Made by a program: the position numbers and the translations under genes | The notes under the pieces: generated by a model | Told to the model about the DNA's origin: nothing | The model's database searches: none | Seen by the model: the letters and a program-made list of their open reading frames with translations, nothing else | Part shown: one piece after another, positions 1 to 7,142 of the stretch | Position numbering within the stretch: position 1 is the stretch's first letter | How the letters are laid out: every line of letters starts with the position of its first letter | Source: an uncultured Eubacteriales bacterium | GTDB taxonomy: Bacteria; Bacillota; Clostridia; Christensenellales; Borkfalkiaceae | Direction of reading: 5' to 3' | Length of the DNA: 27,335 bases | Assembly (NCBI GenBank): GCA_902767455.1 | Contig: CACXHH010000138.1 | Location: 1 to 27,335, forward strand

Positions 1-1260
1 GAGTTCGACGAAATGGACTACCTCGCCCATTTGCAGGAAACGCCCCAAGAGTACGTCGACCGCATCTTGCTGGAAGGCGGCAAAACGCTGGCGTGGACGC
101 AACCACAACTAATGTGTCCCCTTAGCAAAAGCGACGTAATTAAGATGATGCAAAAGGCGTCCATCAAGTATCTGTTGGCGCACCCCGAGCTGGATAAGCG
201 AAGCGACGCGTACAAAGCATTGAAAGACATCGTCGAAAAAGGGCCTACCGCGATAGAAGAACGGTTGCGGACAATGAAGGGCGACAAGAAGTTCGAGGAT
301 GCGCTCAAAGGGCTGGATATGGAAAAGATCGATTTTGATAATCTGGACTCTATCGAACCGAGTAAGACCTTCGACAAGTTTGCCAAATCGAGCGAAATGA
401 AAAACTTCGGCGAGGACGTTCGTTTGGCGGACAAAAACGCTAATCGGGAGTTTAGCAACCTGCAAGCCCAACTCAACCGAGCCGAAGCCGAAATGGAACG
501 CGCTACCACAGACTTTGCGGTTGATATGGCGTCACAAAAGAAACTCGAACTGGAAGGACAGTTGGAAAAGGCGATCGCCGACCGCAAAGAGCAATTACTC
601 AAGGACTTCCGCGCAGGGAAGATCACCGAGGAATACTTTAACCGTCGCAACCTGCAGCTGGACAACGGCAAGTTCGACAACGTGCCCAAGATGTTCGAGG
701 CGGACGAATTGAAGTCCAAAAACGACTATCTCAAGGAATACGCCAAACGCTTTGAGAACCCCTCCGACTTCAACGAGCTCAGCAAGGAAGAGAAGAACGA
801 ATTGTATCAGCGCTACGTCGATAATGCCAAGATAGCCAAACATCAATTCATCGCCAAGAAGTATTTGGAGTCCGAAGGATTGAGACAGAAGTTTGAGCAA
901 AAGACCATGGCGGAGCGCATCGCGGAGAGGGATGCAAGACCGGAAAGGGCAGGCGAGGCCCCGATAAAAGGCGATGCCGAAAAGGCGAAAGCCGTCGAAA
1001 AGAAAAATGAGATCGAACAGGTCGCCATCGACGAAAACGAGCCGGAAGTAAAAGAAGAAAAGCTCGAAGAAAAAGTCGAAGAAAAGGTCGAAGTGAAAGA
1101 AGAAGAAGAAAAAGTCGAAGAAAAGGTGGTCGGCGAAGACGGCGGCGAACAGGTTTCAATCGGCCTTGACGACGAAGAACCGGAGATGAACGACGACATG
1201 CTCAACTTCGGCGGCAACGAAAAGGATCTCGTTAAAGATAAAGACGCGCTTAACAAATGA
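1..1260 (+). CDS. Charged coiled-coil protein of unknown function, 5' end outside window
   Basis: The reading frame is open from base 1 (E-F-D-E before the first Met at 13), so the gene probably starts upstream. I do not recognise the family. The visible part is about 419 residues, highly charged and largely predicted helical. Residues around 140-260 (counted from Met13) look like coiled coil, rich in Glu/Lys/Arg/Ala. From about residue 335 to 380 there is a low-complexity Glu-Lys-Val tract, followed by an acidic tail. No membrane segment is visible. A hairpin with a T-run follows at 1339-1370. Codon use is richer in AAG and GAC than in the core genes downstream. Together with the recombinase remnant and tRNA-end duplication nearby, this suggests cargo of an integrated element. 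That placement is inference; a phage or conjugation role is possible but unproven. Confidence 0.7.
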   Translation, partial: EFDEMDYLAHLQETPQEYVDRILLEGGKTLAWTQPQLMCPLSKSDVIKMMQKASIKYLLAHPELDKRSDAYKALKDIVEKGPTAIEERLRTMKGDKKFEDALKGLDMEKIDFDNLDSIEPSKTFDKFAKSSEMKNFGEDVRLADKNANREFSNLQAQLNRAEAEMERATTDFAVDMASQKKLELEGQLEKAIADRKEQLLKDFRAGKITEEYFNRRNLQLDNGKFDNVPKMFEADELKSKNDYLKEYAKRFENPSDFNELSKEEKNELYQRYVDNAKIAKHQFIAKKYLESEGLRQKFEQKTMAERIAERDARPERAGEAPIKGDAEKAKAVEKKNEIEQVAIDENEPEVKEEKLEEKVEEKVEVKEEEEKVEEKVVGEDGGEQVSIGLDDEEPEMNDDMLNFGGNEKDLVKDKDALNK

Positions 1261-1338
1261 TCGTTTTTCACTCGGCAGAACAACGAAAAGGACGACGAAA
1301 GCAGTGTCTTTCGTAGGGATTTAACCCTTTCAAGGGAG

Positions 1339-1370
1339 AGTGGTATGGCATAATCGCTATGCCACTTTTT
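1339..1370 (+). terminator. Rho-independent terminator after the first gene
   Basis: A GGCATA/TATGCC stem, extendable with AGTGG/CCACT, is followed by five T. It lies about 80 bases after the stop at 1260. Confidence 0.65.
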
Positions 1371-1383
1371 CCTTTTAGGGCGA

Positions 1384-1533
1384 TTACGGTATAAGAGTAG
1401 GAATTGCCCCTATACCATTGTAAATGATTTCGACGGCTTGTTTTTGCTTGCCGTCCACTCGTTCGGCTTGATTAACGATGATCTTTTCTATGAACTCTCT
1501 CACGATCATATTTTTGATTTTGCCGTTTCGGCA
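1384..1533 (-). pseudogene. C-terminal remnant of a large serine recombinase (DUF4368-like)
   Basis: The minus-strand frame ending at 1384 encodes a tail of the form MIVREFIEKIIV followed by RVDGKQKQAVEIIYNGIGAI. This resembles the 'REFVEKI.VH...R.DGKR.Q.I.IYYNFIG' C-terminus of large serine recombinases of Clostridia mobile elements. The frame stays open to 1656 upstream, but those residues do not resemble the family and no catalytic Ser domain is present. It therefore looks like a decayed 3' fragment. It lies between the charged coiled-coil gene and the duplicated tRNA-Val end, as expected at the border of an integrated element. The family call is from memory of the motif. Confidence 0.5.
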
Positions 1534-1643
1534 AGGCGAAGGAAGCACCCGAAGATCGTTGTTTGACACGATAAAATCATTTATGAACAAGTAACGGCTC
1601 GGACAAAAAAATTGTTTTATGGGCATAAAAGAGTTTCGGGACA

Positions 1644-1695
1644 TGAAAAAAGCCAAGTAGTTTTGAGAATAAATTTCTCGTTACCACTTGGCTTT
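1644..1695 (-). terminator. Hairpin terminator on the minus strand
   Basis: AAAGCCAAGT at 1649-1658 pairs perfectly with ACTTGGCTTT at 1686-1695. Read on the minus strand it ends in six T. It sits just after the minus-strand stop at 1710-1712. Confidence 0.6.
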
Positions 1696-1902
1696 AAACT
1701 TTTAGGCTATTAAATTTTTACGCAATATTTTTTCCGGTTGACTTGTTCGATGCGGGCGGACTCGCGGCAGTCGAAACGGCAAAATATGAAGAATATTCAT
1801 ATTCAACTGAAAAAAACAAATATTAAAAACTATACCGAAGTATTCTTTTGTAAAGAAAAATTTGACGAACCGTGATTTATCATAGTTCGTCAAATTATCG
1901 TA

Positions 1903-1923
1903 TGGTGGAGACGAATAGACTCG
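1903..1923. repeat. 21-bp copy of the tRNA-Val 3' end (candidate att site)
   Basis: All 21 bases are identical to 2086-2106, which is the CCA end, discriminator, acceptor 3' strand and part of the T-arm of tRNA-Val. Sequence on either side differs. Direct repeats of a tRNA 3' end are the usual mark of integrase-mediated insertion. The copies are only 183 bp apart, so this may be a leftover of an earlier or partly deleted insertion. Confidence 0.6.
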
Positions 1924-2053
1924 CAGGCGTTTTGACTTTGCTACGCAAAGAAGCAAGGCTACGCCTTGCGTCAAAAGCCGATTATTATATGGTTTGGGAT
2001 TTGCTTTGCAAATCCATAGTTCGAGTCTGTGTTATCAGATCTTCCGAACAAGC

Positions 2054-2083
2054 AAAAAACCCGCATAAAATGCGGGATTTTTG
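2054..2083 (-). terminator. Terminator of the tRNA-Val transcript
   Basis: CCCGCA (2060-2065) pairs with TGCGGG (2071-2076) around a 5-base loop. Read on the minus strand it is followed by six T, starting 10 bases after the tRNA CCA. It could also work on the plus strand, where ATTTTTG follows. Confidence 0.8.
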
Positions 2084-2085
2084 TT

Positions 2086-2162
<77 letters not shown>

Positions 2163-2259
2163 GTATTATCCGTAAAATATTACGGATCTTTGTTAAAAGT
2201 GGGGGATATGGCTATAAAAGTCCGCCTATAAGTCGATTAACGGCTTATTTTAATAAAAA

Positions 2260-2412
2260 CTACCAGTCCTGACGGTCGCTTATCTTTATATCGTCGTAAA
2301 ACTCAAAGTAGCGTTTTTTAAAGCCCTCACGGGCTTTGTCGGCTTTGGTGGGTTTCTTATTCTCCGTCGGCTTTTTCACCTGACGCGGCGCGGGCTTTTT
2401 TTCTTCTGCCAT
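2260..2412 (-). CDS. 50-residue basic protein of unknown function
   Basis: The minus-strand frame ATG 2410-2412 to stop 2260-2262 encodes 50 residues. The first half is a Lys/Pro-rich disordered region (starting MAEEKKPAPRQ). The second half has a compact aromatic segment, FKKRYFEFYDDIKISDRQDW. The gene begins 22 bases after the rpmF stop, in the same direction, so it is probably cotranscribed with yceD and rpmF. The ribosome-binding site is weak, which lowers confidence. The conserved-looking aromatic C-terminus and G/C-rich codon choice argue that it is real. A role near the ribosome is only a guess from position and charge. Confidence 0.55.
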   Translation of the reverse strand: MAEEKKPAPRQVKKPTENKKPTKADKAREGFKKRYFEFYDDIKISDRQDW

Positions 2413-2434
2413 AATAAAGGGTGTGGACTTCCGA

Positions 2435-2623
2435 TTAGTTTTCTTCAGTCTTGCCCGTAACGTTTACGCCGTCGTAATAACCGCATTTCTTGCAAACCTG
2501 ATGGGATGCTTTGAGCTCGTGGCACTGCGGGCATTCAACGAGATTGGCGCTCGTTGCCTTATAGTTGTTGGCAAACCTCTTATTACCTCTTTGTTTGGAG
2601 ACCTTTCTCTTGGGAACTGCCAT
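2435..2623 (-). CDS. rpmF: 50S ribosomal protein L32, zinc-binding form
   Basis: This is a structural protein of the large ribosomal subunit, 62 residues, the usual length. It opens with the hallmark MAVPKRKVSKQRGNKRFAN. Cys31-x2-Cys34 and Cys44-x2-Cys47 form the zinc ribbon, so this is the C+ paralogue type. The start at 2623 is chosen over an upstream in-frame Met at 2653 because it restores the family N-terminus and is preceded by AAGGATG at proper spacing. The gene begins 16 bases after the yceD stop, the standard yceD-rpmF pairing. A non-zinc paralogue elsewhere in the genome would imply zinc-responsive exchange, but none is visible here. Confidence 0.97.
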   Translation of the reverse strand: MAVPKRKVSKQRGNKRFANNYKATSANLVECPQCHELKASHQVCKKCGYYDGVNVTGKTEEN

Positions 2624-2639
2624 TTTAATACACCATCCT

Positions 2640-3095
2640 TTATAAGATTTCACACCCGCAGGCGCCGTCGTTAAGATTTTTACCGCAATTTGGGCATAAG
2701 CCGCGGCAATCGTCTTTGCAATATACGGCGTAGGGCATATCCGTCATTATCAATTCGTTAACCGTAGGAATCAACTCGATTTTATCTTTTTTATAGATAA
2801 GGCAATCTTCGTCGGCGCTCGAAGCCCGTTCGCTCACGAACTTTTCGTCAAACTCTATCTCGAAAAATTTGGTCGTCGGAGCAAGACATCTCGAACACGA
2901 AGCGTCTATCCCGTAAGTTATCTTACCGCTTACGTAAGCTTCGTCGTCGTAAACTTCGACTACGCCTTCGACCTTGACGTCATCGTGGAACTTTGCGTCC
3001 GGCAAGGACAAAAGTTCGCCGTCGGGAAGATAAGAAAACTCAAATTGTTGACTTTTTATCCCTTTTTGCCTTAATGCTTTTAAGTCGATTATCAT
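2640..3095 (-). CDS. yceD: YceD/DUF177 family protein (23S rRNA accumulation protein)
   Basis: This 151-residue protein matches the DUF177 family, which is almost always found immediately upstream of rpmF and in other bacteria affects 23S rRNA accumulation. The family core CSRCLAP is at about residues 67-73. The C-terminus has the typical Cys-rich ending, with CKDDCRGLCPNCG and a final CGC, likely metal-binding. The ATG at 3095 follows a consensus sigma-A promoter at 3111-3139. In Bacillus subtilis the equivalent gene (ylbN) lies beside ylbM, the tmcAL homologue, which is also nearby here. Molecular function is not settled for the family. Confidence 0.92.
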   Translation of the reverse strand: MIIDLKALRQKGIKSQQFEFSYLPDGELLSLPDAKFHDDVKVEGVVEVYDDEAYVSGKITYGIDASCSRCLAPTTKFFEIEFDEKFVSERASSADEDCLIYKKDKIELIPTVNELIMTDMPYAVYCKDDCRGLCPNCGKNLNDGACGCEIL

Positions 3096-3110
3096 AAGGT
3101 TAGCCTATGT

Positions 3111-3139
3111 ATTGTACAATACTTCAAAAAATTTGTCAA
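3111..3139 (-). promoter_or_regulatory. Sigma-A promoter of yceD-rpmF
   Basis: Read on the minus strand: TTGACA (3134-3139), a 17-base spacer, then TACAAT (3111-3116). The start of transcription would be about 10 bases before the yceD ATG, giving a very short leader. Confidence 0.85.
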
Positions 3140-3196
3140 ATAATTTTCAAATGATTTTTATTATATATTGTTTTTTTATCGCAAAAATTTGTTTAT

Positions 3197-3241
3197 CGGC
3201 GGCGCCGTGAACGAAAACGACTCTTTTTTCGCGCCGCCGCC
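3197..3241 (-). terminator. Possible terminator after ackA
   Basis: GGCGGCGC and GCGCCGCC arms form an 8-bp GC stem just after the ackA stop, but the following T-tract is interrupted on the minus strand. Assignment is tentative. Confidence 0.4.
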
Positions 3242-3248
3242 GTTATTA

Positions 3249-4448
3249 TCAAAGATTATTTACGATCTCAGCCGTATCTCTTGCGATAACGAGTTCTTCG
3301 TTCGTCGGGATAATGAGAACTTTAACTTTGCTTCCCTTTCCGGTGATGTCGCAGATACCGTCGGTCGGAGCGGCGTTCTTTTCCTTATCGATGACTACGC
3401 CCATGTATTCGAGCCCGTCGACGACGCCTTCTCTTACGAGATGGTCGTGCTCGCCGATACCCGCCGTAAAGACGATCGCGTCGACTCCGCCCATAGCCGC
3501 GGCGTAAGCCCCGACGTATTTTTTGCACGAATACGCGAAAATATCAAGGGCAAGCTGCGCTCTGTGGTTGCCTTCTTCGGCGGCGTTTCTCAGATCGCGG
3601 AAGTCGCTCGAAACGCCCGAAACACCCATAACGCCCGCTTTTTTGTTGCACATAAAGAGAAGTTCGTGTATATCCATACCCGTTTTATCGGAAAGATATT
3701 CGAGTATAGCGGGGTCGAGATCGCCCGTTCTCGTGCCCATGGGAACGCCCCCGAGCGGGGTGAAGCTCATGGAAGTATCGTAGCATTTTCCGTTCTTGAC
3801 TGCGGAAATAGACGAACCGTTGCCGAGATGGCAGGTGATGACCTTGAAGTTGTTTACGTCGGCGTTAAGATATTTTGCGGCTTCCTGAGACACGAAGCGG
3901 TGGCTCGTGCCGTGAGCGCCGTAGCGGCGTACTTTATACTTTTCGTAATATTCGTAGGGAAGCCCGTAAATATACGCTTTTTCGGGCATCGTGGCGTGAA
4001 ATGCCGTGTCGAAAGTGGCGACCATGGGAACGTTTGGCATTACCGCCTTGCAAGCGTCTACGCCCATGATGTTTGCTTTCTGGTGAAGGGGCGCGAGATC
4101 GGCGTTGCTTAAACATACGCGTTTTACTTCGTCGTCGATAAGGACGGATCTGTCGTAGTCGCCGCCGCTGTGAAGGATGCGGTGACCTACGGCGTCGATT
4201 TCGCTCATGTCCTTGATGGCGCCGTGGTCTTTGTCTACGAGCGCCGCGAGCATAAGTTCGATAGCCGCTTTATGCGTGGGCATATCCTGAGTTATGGTAA
4301 CTTCTTTGCCGTTTGCCTTGTGTTTAAGGAAGGAACCGGGGATACCTATTCTTTCGCAACCGCCCTTGGCGATGGCTTTTTCCGTTTCCATATCTATAAG
4401 CTGGTATTTGAGCGAGGAACTCCCCGCGTTGATGACGAGAACTTTCAT
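3249..4448 (-). CDS. ackA: Acetate kinase
   Basis: AckA interconverts acetyl phosphate plus ADP with acetate plus ATP, the energy-yielding last step of acetate fermentation. The protein is 399 residues, the family length. It begins MKVLVINAGSSSLKYQLID, the ASKHA-fold phosphate-1 motif. Further family blocks follow: HRILHSGG, the substrate-region FDTAFHATMPEKAYIYGLP, HLGNGSSISAVKNGKCYDTSMSFTPLGG, and the adenosine motif FTAGIGEH near residue 325. The start has GGAGA about 9 bases upstream. It lies 83 bases downstream of pta on the same strand, so the two likely share the pta promoter. A GC-rich hairpin at 3197-3241 follows the stop and may end transcription. Confidence 0.98.
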   Translation of the reverse strand: MKVLVINAGSSSLKYQLIDMETEKAIAKGGCERIGIPGSFLKHKANGKEVTITQDMPTHKAAIELMLAALVDKDHGAIKDMSEIDAVGHRILHSGGDYDRSVLIDDEVKRVCLSNADLAPLHQKANIMGVDACKAVMPNVPMVATFDTAFHATMPEKAYIYGLPYEYYEKYKVRRYGAHGTSHRFVSQEAAKYLNADVNNFKVITCHLGNGSSISAVKNGKCYDTSMSFTPLGGVPMGTRTGDLDPAILEYLSDKTGMDIHELLFMCNKKAGVMGVSGVSSDFRDLRNAAEEGNHRAQLALDIFAYSCKKYVGAYAAAMGGVDAIVFTAGIGEHDHLVREGVVDGLEYMGVVIDKEKNAAPTDGICDITGKGSKVKVLIIPTNEELVIARDTAEIVNNL

Positions 4449-4531
4449 TATTTATATCTCCGTAAATTATTTCCGATTGTTTCGTTCGGCGTTAAAGACG
4501 TTCGCGCGAAAGCTTTTTTTGCGTAAAAGTT

Positions 4532-5566
4532 TTACCACTTGATCTGCGTCTGCAAAGCCGTTACGGCTACGGCGACGTAGATATCTTCCCACTTGCACCC
4601 GCGGGAAAGGTCGTTGATAGGTTTGTTGAAGCCTTGGCAGAGCGGGCCTACCGCCATAAATCCGCCAAGACGTTCGGTCATCTTGTAGCAGGTGTTGCCG
4701 CAATCGAGGTCGGGGAAGACGATAACGTTTGCGTGCCCCGCAACGGGCGAGCCGGGCGCTTTCATCTGACCGACGGAAGGCACTATTGCCGAGTCGAATT
4801 GAAGTTCGCCGTCGGCGGTGACGTCGGGAGCGATCTCTTTGAATTTTTCAAACGCCGCGACTACCTTTTCAACGTCGGCGTGGTGGGCGCTGCCCTTGGT
4901 GGAGTGGGAGATGAACGCTACTCTCGGTTTAACGCCCATAAGCACTTCGCAGTGTTTGGCGGCGGCAAGCGCGATGTAGGCGAGTTTTTCGGGATCGGGG
5001 TTCTGTTCAAGACCGGTGTCGGCGTAAATATAAGCGCCGTCTTCGCACAGCGGGTGACCGCCTTCGGGCGCTATCATGAGCGAGCACGAAGATACGAGCG
5101 GCATACCGGGCGCGGCTTTAATTACCTGAAGCCCCGGTCTTAAAGTGTTGGCGGTGGAGTGGCAAGCGCCCGAAACCATACCGTCGACGTCGCCTGCGGA
5201 AAGCATGCACGCGCCGTACATAGCGTAGTCTTTAAGTATCGCCGCTTTCGCGTCGGCAACTTCGGCGTATTCGGGAAGCCCCGTTTTCTTGTTGATCTTT
5301 CCAAGACGTTTATTGAAAAGTATCTCGGCGTAAGAATCGGTCTTTTCGTACGTTTCGGGATCGATAACGTTTACGCCGTTAAGGTTTACGTCGGGGTTAG
5401 CTTGGGCGATTTTGGCGGGGTTGCCGAGAAGGGTGATTTTCGCGAAACCTTTCGCGGCTACTTCGGCGGCGGCTTTGACTACTCTTTGGTCTTCGCCTTC
5501 GGGAAGGACGATGTTTTTGTTCAGCTTGGCAGCTCTTTCAATGATGCCGTCAACAATTTTACTCAT
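4532..5566 (-). CDS. pta: Phosphate acetyltransferase
   Basis: Pta converts acetyl-CoA and phosphate to acetyl phosphate and CoA, feeding AckA. The 344-residue protein is the short form without the N-terminal DRTGG/P-loop domain, typical of Gram-positives. Family blocks are IVLPEGEDQRVVKAA (residues 20-34), the GMVSGACHSTANTLRPGLQVI active region (about 129-149), and the C-terminal PDLDCGNTCYKMTERLGG and GPLCQGFNKPINDLSRG motifs. The ATG at 5566 is preceded by AGGAG. It is the first gene of a pta-ackA operon with a promoter at 5741-5769 and a leader of about 165 bases full of inverted repeats. That leader may carry regulation. Confidence 0.98.
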   Translation of the reverse strand: MSKIVDGIIERAAKLNKNIVLPEGEDQRVVKAAAEVAAKGFAKITLLGNPAKIAQANPDVNLNGVNVIDPETYEKTDSYAEILFNKRLGKINKKTGLPEYAEVADAKAAILKDYAMYGACMLSAGDVDGMVSGACHSTANTLRPGLQVIKAAPGMPLVSSCSLMIAPEGGHPLCEDGAYIYADTGLEQNPDPEKLAYIALAAAKHCEVLMGVKPRVAFISHSTKGSAHHADVEKVVAAFEKFKEIAPDVTADGELQFDSAIVPSVGQMKAPGSPVAGHANVIVFPDLDCGNTCYKMTERLGGFMAVGPLCQGFNKPINDLSRGCKWEDIYVAVAVTALQTQIKW

Positions 5567-5734
5567 AAAAAAAACTCCTCGTTTTATATTCTTGACGATT
5601 TAATCGCGTTAAAACCTTGTAATTTTCCGAAAGTTATATTAAAATATAACCGAAGGCGCCGCGTTCTTTAACGAACGGACAAGGTTTTTTCGCTTTAAGT
5701 GTGCGAGAACGGCTATCGTGGCGCCGTCCCACAA
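5567..5734 (-). promoter_or_regulatory. Long structured 5' leader of pta-ackA
   Basis: Between the pta promoter and its ATG lie about 165 bases rich in inverted repeats. There is a perfect 10-bp pair (5611-5620 with 5679-5688), a perfect 8-bp hairpin (5633-5640/5643-5650), CGTTC/GAACG at 5662-5677, and two self-complementary GGCGCC blocks at 5655-5660 and 5720-5725. The GGCGCC pairing would cross the 10-bp pair, so the two are either alternatives or a pseudoknot. I do not recognise a known riboswitch class, and no clear terminator with a T-run is present. Confidence 0.5.
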
Positions 5735-5740
5735 TTTATT

Positions 5741-5769
5741 ATTATAATATAATTATCGTAAAAAGTAAA
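5741..5769 (-). promoter_or_regulatory. Sigma-A promoter of pta-ackA
   Basis: Read on the minus strand: TTTACT (5764-5769), a 17-base spacer, TATAAT (5741-5746). Expected start near 5734. Confidence 0.75.
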
Positions 5770-5867
5770 GGGACTTTTGACATATTTGATAAATTTAACG
5801 GCTTTGCCGCTTTCACCCCGTTTGTCGGGTGAAAAAACGGGCGGCTTGCCGAAAACGGACGTGAAAA

Positions 5868-7034
5868 ATGAAACTTGCTCTGACCGTTGCCGAATTCAAC
5901 CCGTTGCATAACGGGCATAAATATCTTCTCGACGTCATGCGGCGCGGCTCCGACGCCGTAGTCGTTATAATGAGCGGAAACTTCTGCCAGCGCGGGGAAG
6001 CCGCCGTTCTCGATAAGTATACGCGCGCCGCGCACGCCGTAAAGGCGGGTGCGGATATAGTTTTCGAGCTTCCGACGGTGTTTTCGGTAGCTCCCGCCGA
6101 GATATTCGCAAAAGGCGCCATAAAGCTTTTGTCTTCGCTCTCGGGCGAAAAAACGCTGTTTTTCGGTACGGAACGCGGCGAAAAGCCCGATTTTGAGCTT
6201 CTTGCGGAAAGTACGGTCAATGAAAGCAAGGAGTTTAAAGCGGCGCTTAAACGCGAACTGTCCGAAGGGCATCCGTACGTTCTCGCGCGGGTCAACGCGC
6301 TCAAAGAAACGACTCTCGGCGCAGATTTCGATATACTCGATAACCCAAACTCCGTGCTCGGCTTGGAATACTGCCGCGCGATAAAGGCTTTCGGCGCGCA
6401 GATGGATATATCACCCGTTTTGCGTACTAATCCGCACGACGGACTTTCGCTCGAAGGCGAAACTTGTTCGGCTCTCGCCGTAAGGCGCGCGGTTGCGGAT
6501 AAGGCGACGAAGAAAATAAAAAAATTCGTACCGCCGTTCGTGTACGAACAACTTCCCGAATCTCTTCCGCGCTTTGACGAAGTGGCGCTTTACGGAGTGC
6601 TGCGTTCTACGGCGGCTGAACTCAAAGACGTCGAGGACTGCACCGAAGGGCTTGAAAACAGGATAAAGGCGCTCTCGGGCGGGGTAAATACCTTCGCCGA
6701 GCTCATAGATAAGCTCGAAACGCGGCGCTACACCCGCGCAAGGCTTCAACGGATAGTTACGAGCAACGCGCTCGGGATAAAGCGTTCGCTCGTTGATAAA
6801 TGCCTGAAGTCCGACCTGTATCTCAAAGTGCTTGCCGTCGCCGAAGATAAAAAGGAGCTTTTATCCGAACTTTCGGGCGGAAAGAACAAGCTTCTGACGA
6901 GAAAAGCCGACGCCGATAAGCTCGGCGGCGCGGCGCTCGCCTGTTTTGAAAAGGACAGCTTCGCGTGCGACGTTTATTCGCTTATCTCCGGCAGCGTTCA
7001 CAGTAACTACGAAATGAAACGAATAACGCGATAA
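5868..7034 (+). CDS. tmcAL: tRNA(Met) cytidine acetate ligase
   Basis: TmcAL makes N4-acetylcytidine at wobble position 34 of elongator tRNA-Met, using acetate and ATP through an acetyl-adenylate. The 388-residue protein starts MKLALTVAEFNPLHNGHKYL. It carries the nucleotidyltransferase HxGH motif (His14-Asn-Gly-His17) and the family block MSGNFCQRGEAAVLDKYTRAAHA (about residues 35-57), plus FELPTVFSVAPAEIFAKGAI. The NPNSVLGLEYCRAI segment is also family-typical. It is divergent from pta-ackA, whose product acetate is its substrate, and close to yceD-rpmF as in Bacillus (ylbM-ylbN-rpmF). A TTGACA box lies at 5777-5782 but has no good -10, so its promoter is uncertain. A strong terminator follows. 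Confidence 0.95.
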   Translation: MKLALTVAEFNPLHNGHKYLLDVMRRGSDAVVVIMSGNFCQRGEAAVLDKYTRAAHAVKAGADIVFELPTVFSVAPAEIFAKGAIKLLSSLSGEKTLFFGTERGEKPDFELLAESTVNESKEFKAALKRELSEGHPYVLARVNALKETTLGADFDILDNPNSVLGLEYCRAIKAFGAQMDISPVLRTNPHDGLSLEGETCSALAVRRAVADKATKKIKKFVPPFVYEQLPESLPRFDEVALYGVLRSTAAELKDVEDCTEGLENRIKALSGGVNTFAELIDKLETRRYTRARLQRIVTSNALGIKRSLVDKCLKSDLYLKVLAVAEDKKELLSELSGGKNKLLTRKADADKLGGAALACFEKDSFACDVYSLISGSVHSNYEMKRITR

Positions 7035-7065
7035 CGGCGTTATAGCCTTGCTTTCAGTAAAAAAC

Positions 7066-7111
7066 ACCGTCGCTCGTCGGCTATTGCTGCCGAGAAAGGC
7101 GACGGTTTTTT
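7066..7111 (+). terminator. Terminator after tmcAL
   Basis: ACCGTCGC (7066-7073) pairs with GCGACGGT (7099-7106), with an inner CGGC/GCCG hairpin, followed by a run of T. It lies between convergent tmcAL and the MATE gene. Confidence 0.85.
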
Positions 7112-7142
7112 ATATGATTTTTTATAACCGTAAAGCGACTTA

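Larger units (their letters stand above)
1371..2053. other. Decayed element border with no intact gene
   Basis: Besides the recombinase remnant, this stretch holds a second possible minus-strand gene end. A short frame reading CRESARIEQVNRKKYCVKI stops at 1710-1712 and is followed by a hairpin terminator at 1644-1695. A perfect 10-bp inverted repeat lies at 1861-1870/1884-1893, a copy of the tRNA-Val 3' end at 1903-1923, and a long imperfect inverted repeat at about 1926-1978. At 2016-2028 a 13-bp segment matches the tRNA-Val T-arm in opposite orientation. I see no convincing complete gene. Confidence 0.5.

Noticed and set aside
1985..2045. Second tRNA on the plus strand
   Set aside because: A plausible T-arm (CATAG-TTCGAGT-CTGTG) is present, but there is no matching acceptor stem, D-arm or proper anticodon loop. 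At most it is a tRNA fragment.
3168..4112. Long plus-strand frame opposite ackA
   Set aside because: It is the antisense shadow of a clear acetate kinase gene; no ribosome site or family motif.
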